Shown: positions 33,174 to 38,615 of the stretch, piece after piece
Layout: every line of letters starts with the position of its first letter
Position numbering within the stretch: the stretch's first letter is position 1
Assembly (NCBI RefSeq): GCF_000255705.1
Contig: NZ_JH636445.1
Span: forward strand, 283,933 to 322,547
From: Zavarzinella formosa DSM 19928
GTDB taxonomy: Bacteria; Planctomycetota; Planctomycetia; Gemmatales; Gemmataceae
Reading direction: 5' to 3'
DNA length: 38,615 nucleotides
Program-made: the position numbers and the translations under genes
The notes under the pieces: model-generated
Told to the model about the DNA's origin: nothing
Database searches by the model: none
Seen by the model: the letters and a program-made list of their open reading frames with translations, nothing else

Positions 33174-34937
33174 ATGCAAAACATTCGTGGAATCCCCGTG
33201 TCGGCCGGCGTGGCCATCGGTCCCGCGCTCGTGCTGGACGTCGATGGCATCCGCGTGCCGCAACGTCGGGTCGCCCCCAATCAAGTCGAAGCAGAGATCG
33301 CCCGGTTGCATGGCGCGCTGTCGGCCGCCGCCTTTGAAGCCAACCAAATCCAACGGGACATCACCCAGAAAATCGGGGCCAAGTACGGGGCCGTCTTCGC
33401 CGCCCATGCCGTGTTGTTTGAAGACCCTGCCTTTCTAAGCGAACTCGACGGCTTGATCCGCATGCAGCGTTTCACGGCGGAATATGCCGTCAGCAAGGCC
33501 GTCAGCGAGTTTGTAAAGACCATTGAGAGTCTCGGGGAAACTAGCTTTCTGGCATTCCGCTCGGCGGATTTCTTCGACATCGAACGCCGGATTCTCAAAT
33601 ATCTGCTTGGGGATCGCAACGAACCGTTGAAGAACCTTCGGGAACCGGTGATCGTGCTGGCCCGTGATCTCACGCCGAGCGAAACGGCCACGCTGGACCG
33701 CAATAATGTCTTCGGCTTCGCCACCGAACACGGCGGCAAGACCAGCCATACGGCCATCATGGCCAACGCGATGGAAATCCCGGCCGTCGTCGGCATCGGG
33801 CCGTTCCTTTCGGAGGTGTCCACCGGCGAGACCGTGATTGTGGACGGGTCCGAGGGCATCCTGATTTTCGACCCGGACGAGGCGACTCTCGCCAAATACC
33901 GGCGGTTGCGGGACGCGGCGATTACCCGGTCCGGGTTCTGGATCAACCAGCGAAATTTCCCCTCCGTCACCAAGGATGGCACGGTGATCCCCATCATGGG
34001 GAACATCGAATTCCCCGACGAGGCGACCGCGTGTTCCGCGCGTGGCGCCGAGGGGGTGGGGTTGTACCGCACCGAATTCCTTTACGTCGGCCGGAACTCG
34101 GACCCGAGCGAAGAGGAACACTTCCGGTCTTACCTCCGGGTGATCCGCGAGATGGGGGAAGGACGGCCGGTCGTCATCCGCACGCTAGACTTGGGAGCGG
34201 ACAAGTTTGTGTCCGTCCACGGGCCAAAGGAACCGGAGAAAAACCCGTCGATGGGGCTGCGATCCGTGCGGCTCTGCCTGCGCGATATTCCCCTGTTCCG
34301 CACACAACTCCGGGCCATTCTCCGGGCCAGCGCCTTCGGGGATGTTCGGATCATGTTCCCAATGATCAGCACCCTGCCGGAACTTCGCAAGTGTTTGTTC
34401 CTGTTGCGAGAGGTGATGGAAGATCTTCGTGAGGAACAGGTTAAGTTTAATCCGAATCTGCCGATTGGCACCATGATTGAGGTCCCCTCGGCCGCCGTGA
34501 TGGCGGAAGAATTCGCCCGCGAGGTTGATTTCTTCTCGATTGGGACGAATGATCTCATACAGTACACACTGGCAGCCGACCGGACGAACGAACATGTGGC
34601 CGACTTGTATTCGCCGGCGGACCCTGCGGTGCTTCGTCTCATCAAGTTTGTGATCGAGGCGGCCAACAGGCACGGCAAGGGCGTCAATGTGTGCGGGGAG
34701 ATGAGCGGCGATCCGCTGTTCACCCCCCTTCTAATCGGCCTGGGGTTGCGGCAGTTCTCACTGGCTCCGAACAACCTCCCTGCGGTCAAGGCGATGATTC
34801 GTCGGCTTGACCTTGCTGATGCGGAGCGGATCGCCCGGGAGGCCATGGTCTTCGAGTCGGCCCGCGACGTTCAGCATTACCTGCTCCGGCAGCGTTTGAA
34901 ATTGGACCCCGAAGCGGCTGGCGGGGGCGAAGAGTAG
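33174..34937 (+). CDS. ptsI: PTS enzyme I (phosphoenolpyruvate-protein phosphotransferase)
   Basis: The 587-residue enzyme takes phosphate from PEP and passes it to HPr. The start MQNIRGIPVSAGVAIGPA is typical, so the frame upstream to 33054 is not used. The active His is H192 in EHGGKTSHTAIMAN. The PEP-binding barrel has GLYRTEFLY, VVIRTLDLGADKF, SIGTNDLIQYTLAADR and the Cys in VCGEMSGDP. There is no GAF domain, so it is a plain enzyme I rather than PtsP. No sugar permease is visible nearby. It is the end of the hpf-EIIA-HPr-EI set. Confidence 0.94.
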   Translation: MQNIRGIPVSAGVAIGPALVLDVDGIRVPQRRVAPNQVEAEIARLHGALSAAAFEANQIQRDITQKIGAKYGAVFAAHAVLFEDPAFLSELDGLIRMQRFTAEYAVSKAVSEFVKTIESLGETSFLAFRSADFFDIERRILKYLLGDRNEPLKNLREPVIVLARDLTPSETATLDRNNVFGFATEHGGKTSHTAIMANAMEIPAVVGIGPFLSEVSTGETVIVDGSEGILIFDPDEATLAKYRRLRDAAITRSGFWINQRNFPSVTKDGTVIPIMGNIEFPDEATACSARGAEGVGLYRTEFLYVGRNSDPSEEEHFRSYLRVIREMGEGRPVVIRTLDLGADKFVSVHGPKEPEKNPSMGLRSVRLCLRDIPLFRTQLRAILRASAFGDVRIMFPMISTLPELRKCLFLLREVMEDLREEQVKFNPNLPIGTMIEVPSAAVMAEEFAREVDFFSIGTNDLIQYTLAADRTNEHVADLYSPADPAVLRLIKFVIEAANRHGKGVNVCGEMSGDPLFTPLLIGLGLRQFSLAPNNLPAVKAMIRRLDLADAERIAREAMVFESARDVQHYLLRQRLKLDPEAAGGGEE

Positions 34938-35153
34938 GGACGAAGTTCCCTCCCGCCCATCCCGACCAGTTCCCGGGGCGTGACGAGTCACCGTGGATTT
35001 TACTCACGTGGCTTCGGGACCGGTTCTCACTCCGTTCATCTCACATGAACGGCTCCGGTTTCGTCCCCGCGCATTTCCCGGCCTGTCCGCCTCCTAGCTT
35101 CCTCACTGCGAGGACGTTGTTCTGTCGCTCACCCGCGGCAGACACGCAGCCCG
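34938..35153. other. Intergenic region with hairpins after ptsI
   Basis: These 216 bases hold a perfect 8-bp hairpin (CCGTTCAT / ATGAACGG, 35032-35039 and 35045-35052). ACCGG / CCGGT and GGG / CCC pairs extend it with internal loops. Near the ptsI stop GGCGGG (34920-34925) can pair with CCCGCC (34952-34957), but no T-run follows. This could be a terminator plus leader structure. I see no gene. Confidence 0.4.
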
Positions 35154-35939
35154 ATGGCGTTTGACAAAGTCCGAATTCGTTTCTGCAAATCCGGCGACCT
35201 CCGGTTGGTCAGTCATCTGGATTTGATGCGGGCCTTCGAGCGGATGCTCCGGCGTGCCAGCCTTCCCATCCGCATGACCGAAGGCTTTCATCCTGCTCCC
35301 CGCCTGATTTTCGCCCAATCGCTGTCTCTCGGTCTCATCGGTCTTGATGAGGTTGTCGAGTTGGAATTCACCGAGGAGATCCCGCCGGAGGATGTCCTCG
35401 AACGATTCCGCAAGCAAGCCCCGCCCGGTCTCATCATTCACTCGGCCCGTCGCATCCCCCTAAAGCTCGCCGCCCGCCCGCGACGGGCTGTTTATCGTTG
35501 GCCATTGACGGAACAGTTTCGGGACGACGTGTTCAAGACGCAAGTCTCGGATCGTCTCCGCGAACTGATGGCTCAACCGGAGGTGTGGTCGAACCGCGAG
35601 AAACCTCGTCCGCGTCAGGTGAACATCCGGCCCTATCTCCGGGCCGCCTGGACGGACGCTGGCTCGCTTTGGTTTGATATCTGGCTCACGCAGGAGGGGA
35701 CGGCCCGCGTGGACGAACTGGCCCGCCTGTTGGGGCTGGAAGACTTGTATCTGACCGGACCCGCCGTCGAGCGGGTGACTCTTGAAATCTCGGACGAACT
35801 CGCCCCCGAGGAAATTGCCCAAACCCCGACCATCGCCCAGCAGGTTCGCCCGTGGAAAGGCGAACCGACCAAGCCGGCCGCCGTGGAAACTCCCCGCGAA
35901 GTGTGGGGGGCCACGTCGAACGGCCCCATTGTGGAATAA
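35154..35939 (+). CDS. DUF2344 (TIGR03936-type) protein
   Basis: The 261-residue protein has the DUF2344 signature: KVRIRFCKSGDLRLVSHLDL, FERMLRRASLPIRMTEGFHP, and RLIFAQSLSLGL. In many bacteria this domain is a radical-SAM-associated protein or is fused to one, and sits directly before the RNase E/G gene, as it does here. No radical SAM partner is seen upstream, so it is a stand-alone domain. The C-terminal half is less conserved and ends in a Pro-rich tail. Function is unproven; the context suggests RNA or ribosome modification. The gap to the RNase E/G start is 38 bases. Confidence 0.82.
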   Translation: MAFDKVRIRFCKSGDLRLVSHLDLMRAFERMLRRASLPIRMTEGFHPAPRLIFAQSLSLGLIGLDEVVELEFTEEIPPEDVLERFRKQAPPGLIIHSARRIPLKLAARPRRAVYRWPLTEQFRDDVFKTQVSDRLRELMAQPEVWSNREKPRPRQVNIRPYLRAAWTDAGSLWFDIWLTQEGTARVDELARLLGLEDLYLTGPAVERVTLEISDELAPEEIAQTPTIAQQVRPWKGEPTKPAAVETPREVWGATSNGPIVE

Positions 35940-35977
35940 CGAAACAAGATCATTTACCCCGACTAATTTGAGGGATC

Positions 35978-38615
35978 ATGAAGAAGGAAATGCTAATCAA
36001 CGTGATGCAATCGGAAGAATGCCGAATTGCCATCATCGAGGACGGCGTGCTGCAAGAACTGTACGTCGAACGGGCGAGCAACGAAAGCTACGTCAACAAC
36101 ATTTACAAAGGCAAGATTGTCAACATCGAACCGAGCATCCAGGCCGCGTTCGTTGACTTTGGCATTGGCCGCAACGGCTTCCTGCACGTCTCCGACGTGG
36201 CCAGCGTGTATTTCAAGGACCAGCCTTCCGGCGACGGTCGGCGGGAAGACCGCGATGACCGGCCCCGGCGGGATGATCGTCCCCGTCGGGATGACCGCCG
36301 TGATGAACGACCCCGTCGCGAAGAACCGCAACCGCATTCACATGCCGAGCGAGAACTGTTGCCGCCCCGGCAGTTCGAGCCGGTGGAAATTCCGCATATC
36401 CCCGCCGCTCCCGTGGCCCCGCCCGCTCCGCCGGTGTATGTGGCCCCGCCCGCTCCCGTGTCGCCGCCGGAATACAGCGACGACATCCCGATGGCCGAAG
36501 TCTACGAAGAAGACGATTTCGGCGCCGGTCTGGACATCGGCCCGGATGTGAGCAGTCCCACCGCTTTCCCGGCCCCCGCTCCAGCCCCGGTTCATGTGCC
36601 TGAACCTGAACCCGTCCAAGAGCCGGTTCATGAGGAACGCAACCCGGTGGCTGATCCGACGGAACCGGCCGAGCCGGTGAGTGAATCCGCCGAATCGGGT
36701 GAGGCCGACGCGGATAGCGAAGCGAAGCCGAAGAAAAAGAAAACCACCACGACTCGGGGCAAGAAGAAGGCCGCCGAACCGGAACCCGTCGTCGAGGAAG
36801 CCAAGCCGAAGCGCAAGCGGACCACCCGTAAGAAGACCGAAGGCGAAGAAGGCGGCGAAGACGACGGCGCCAAGCCGATGCCCTCCGCCGAACGCCGGTC
36901 AACTGGCGGGGACGACGAGTTCTACTTCGACCCGATGGCCCCGAACGACCGTTTCGGGGGCGGCGAAGAGCCGAAGGAAGAGGCTCCCGAAGGCGAGATT
37001 GGTTTTGGCGAATCGGAAGAAGCCGTCGGTGAAGTGGTCGAGGGAGACCAACTGTTTGAAGAAGGCGAACCCGGCGACATCGAACCTCAGCCGATCATCC
37101 CGCAAGGCGACGAGGAATTCGTGGACGAGTTCCCGGTGCAAGACCGGCCGGAACGCGGTCGCGGCGGCCGTGATGATCGTGGTGGCGGCCGTGGCCGTGA
37201 TGACCGGGGCGGTCGCGGCGGACCCGGTGGCAGCCGGGGCGCTGATCGCGGCCGCGACGGCGGCATGAAGCCGCCGCCCATCGAGCAGATTTTCAAGCGC
37301 GGTCAGGAAGTGATCGTGCAGGTCATCAAGGAGGGCATGGGCACGAAGGGGCCGACCCTCAGCACGCACATCAGCATCGCCGGACGTTACTTGGTGCTGG
37401 CCCCGTGGCTCAACCGCGTGGCTGTCTCCCGCAAGATCGACGACGATTCCACACGGGGCCGTCTCAAGGAAATCATGCGTGAACTGAATGCCCCGAGCGG
37501 CATCGGCTTCATCATCCGCACGGCGGCCGTTGACCGCAACGTGCAGGAACTCAAGAGCGACCTCGCTTATCTCGTTCGCTTGTGGGAAGTGTTCACCAGC
37601 AGGACAACCAAGCGGCAATCGCCGATCGAAGTCTACCGCGAAAGCGACATGATTACCCGGACGATCCGGGACATGTTCACCAGCGACATCGAAACGATTT
37701 ACATCGATGATCCGGAAGCCTTTGCCCAGGCCCAAGAGTTCATGAAGATCGTGATGCCGCGTTACGCGGACCGGCTGAAACTGCACGAATCGACGGAACC
37801 CCTTTTCCACTCTTTCAAGTTGGAAGAAGAGGTCCACAAGCTTCAAGAAAAGAAAGTTCCCCTGCCGGGCGGCGGCTCGCTCGTCATCGAGCAAACCGAA
37901 GCCTTGGTGGCCATCGACGTGAACAGCGGCGCTTACCGCGCCGAGAACAACGCCGAAGAGACGGCCTACCAGACCAACTTGCAGGCCGCGAAGGAAATCG
38001 CCCGGCAACTGCGTCTGCGGAACCTCGGCGGCGTGATTATCAACGACTTCATCGACATGCGGCAGGAAAGCCATCGCCGGGCTGTCGAGGAAACGCTTCG
38101 CAAGGGTCTGCGGCGAGATCGCTCTCGCACGAAGATCTTGAAGACCAGCGCCTTCGGCGTGATCGAAATGACCCGGCAACGGGTGCAAACCTCGCTGAAG
38201 AAGAATGCCTTCGCCGAATGCTCGCACTGCCGGGCGACCGGCCTTGTGAAGACGCCGGAGACGATGAGCATCGACGTGATCCGCATGATCCAACTGGCGG
38301 CCGCCCGCAAGACGGCGAAGGTGGTCGATCTGCATGTTCACGCAGACGTGGCCCATTATCTGTTGAACAAGAAACGCCGGGACATCCTGAAGTGGGAAGA
38401 CCACGGCGGCATGACTGTTTCCGTCACCGGGCGGATTGGCGTCTCCCCCGAGTTCTTGGAAGTGCGGGGCTTTGATAACAACGGCCACGAAGTGCCGATG
38501 CAACTGGCCTTCTCGGCCCCGGCGGCCATTCGCCCGCCGGAACGCCGTGAGGAACGTCGCGACGACGACCGAGACGATCGTGGCGACCGAGGCCCGCGTG
38601 GCGGCGGTGGCGACC
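35978..38615 (+). CDS. Ribonuclease E/G with a large disordered insertion in the S1 domain (3' end outside the window)
   Basis: The frame starts at ATG 35978 (MKKEMLINVMQSEECRIAII) and stays open to the window end, giving about 879 residues. The N-terminal S1 domain opens as in RNase E/G: DGVLQELYVERA, NIYKGKIVNIEPSIQAAFVD, GFLHVSDV. It is then interrupted from about residue 82 to 430 by Arg/Asp-rich, Pro-rich, Lys/Glu-rich and finally RGG-like sequence, and resumes at IEQIFKRGQEVIVQVIKE. The catalytic region is intact: D647 in VAIDVNSG and D690 in INDFIDM. The zinc-link-like CSHC is at 748-751 (CSHCRATG). An Arg/Gly/Asp-rich tail begins at the edge. The enzyme cuts single-stranded RNA in mRNA decay and rRNA maturation. 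Confidence 0.92.
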   Translation, partial: MKKEMLINVMQSEECRIAIIEDGVLQELYVERASNESYVNNIYKGKIVNIEPSIQAAFVDFGIGRNGFLHVSDVASVYFKDQPSGDGRREDRDDRPRRDDRPRRDDRRDERPRREEPQPHSHAERELLPPRQFEPVEIPHIPAAPVAPPAPPVYVAPPAPVSPPEYSDDIPMAEVYEEDDFGAGLDIGPDVSSPTAFPAPAPAPVHVPEPEPVQEPVHEERNPVADPTEPAEPVSESAESGEADADSEAKPKKKKTTTTRGKKKAAEPEPVVEEAKPKRKRTTRKKTEGEEGGEDDGAKPMPSAERRSTGGDDEFYFDPMAPNDRFGGGEEPKEEAPEGEIGFGESEEAVGEVVEGDQLFEEGEPGDIEPQPIIPQGDEEFVDEFPVQDRPERGRGGRDDRGGGRGRDDRGGRGGPGGSRGADRGRDGGMKPPPIEQIFKRGQEVIVQVIKEGMGTKGPTLSTHISIAGRYLVLAPWLNRVAVSRKIDDDSTRGRLKEIMRELNAPSGIGFIIRTAAVDRNVQELKSDLAYLVRLWEVFTSRTTKRQSPIEVYRESDMITRTIRDMFTSDIETIYIDDPEAFAQAQEFMKIVMPRYADRLKLHESTEPLFHSFKLEEEVHKLQEKKVPLPGGGSLVIEQTEALVAIDVNSGAYRAENNAEETAYQTNLQAAKEIARQLRLRNLGGVIINDFIDMRQESHRRAVEETLRKGLRRDRSRTKILKTSAFGVIEMTRQRVQTSLKKNAFAECSHCRATGLVKTPETMSIDVIRMIQLAAARKTAKVVDLHVHADVAHYLLNKKRRDILKWEDHGGMTVSVTGRIGVSPEFLEVRGFDNNGHEVPMQLAFSAPAAIRPPERREERRDDDRDDRGDRGPRGGGGD
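36239..36334 (+). repeat. Degenerate coding repeat (Arg/Asp-rich) in the RNase E/G insertion
   Basis: Near-identical 15- to 18-base units code for RPRRDD-like hexapeptide repeats at residues 88-119 of RNase E/G. A second low-complexity block with RGG and GGR units lies at about 37150-37265. Both could vary in length by slippage. Confidence 0.7.

Noticed and set aside
35032-35052. Hairpin considered as a tRNA or riboswitch
   Set aside because: No cloverleaf, T-loop sequence or known riboswitch core could be found; only a simple hairpin with weak extensions is supported.
36239-36334. Repeated units considered as a CRISPR or intergenic repeat array
   Set aside because: The units are degenerate, lack spacers and are in frame within RNase E/G, so they are a coding low-complexity repeat.
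36899-38503. 534-codon open frame on the minus strand opposite RNase E/G
   Set aside because: The plus-strand frame encodes conserved RNase E/G catalytic motifs throughout; the antisense translation is rich in His, Arg and Ala without any recognisable domain.

Overview
The window reads as a chromosomal segment of a planctomycete, most likely of the Gemmata/Zavarzinella type. This rests on family content, not on a database search: a Tat-exported DUF1501 protein, two very long signal peptidases carrying zinc-ribbon and jelly-roll-like insertions, an RNase E/G with a large disordered insertion, a Gemmata-style leucine-rich repeat protein, ECF sigma/anti-sigma pairing, and a GC-rich sequence with many GTG/TTG starts. 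I saw no rRNA, tRNA, CRISPR array, prophage or origin.

Layout. 1-1836: the tail of an IS4-type transposase, then a DUF1501 protein. 1920-3358 (minus): ECF sigma factor and a membrane-anchored probable anti-sigma factor overlapping by ATGA. 3630-8627 (minus): a five-gene set, MoxR ATPase - DUF58/vWA membrane protein - two membrane proteins - methyltransferase. 8699-12342: lipase-like hydrolase, beta-hydroxyacid dehydrogenase, MarC membrane protein and cysteine synthase, with an elaborate inverted repeat between the dehydrogenase and marC. 12562-19810 (minus): lepA, two tandem signal peptidase I genes, a YbgC-like thioesterase, a TolQ/ExbB-like channel protein and two ExbD/TolR-like proteins. 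This joins the classical lepA-lepB arrangement to a ybgC-tolQ-tolR arrangement. 19959-24361: TlpA-like thioredoxin, a small unknown protein, family 2 glycosyltransferase, DegT-type sugar aminotransferase and an SMP-30/gluconolactonase-like secreted protein with a strong terminator. 24423-26497 (minus): creatininase-family amidohydrolase coupled to an MFS transporter. 26666-30516: aspS followed almost without gap by an OmpR-type response regulator and its histidine kinase. 30517-31016: a 500-base gene-free stretch with a striking stem-rich segment that I propose as a small RNA. 31017-34937: LRR protein, then hibernation factor - PtsN-like EIIA - HPr - enzyme I, a regulatory-type PTS without a visible permease. 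35154-38615: DUF2344 protein and RNase E/G (cut by the window end), a neighbourhood seen in many bacteria.

Functionally the window is mostly core housekeeping (protein export and processing, translation, RNA turnover, PTS signalling, envelope energisation) with envelope or glycan enzymes. The least explained items are the candidate RNA at about 30600-30770, the membrane insertion inside the vWA domain of the DUF58 protein, the insertions in the signal peptidases and RNase E/G, and the nested inverted repeat at 10466-10552.
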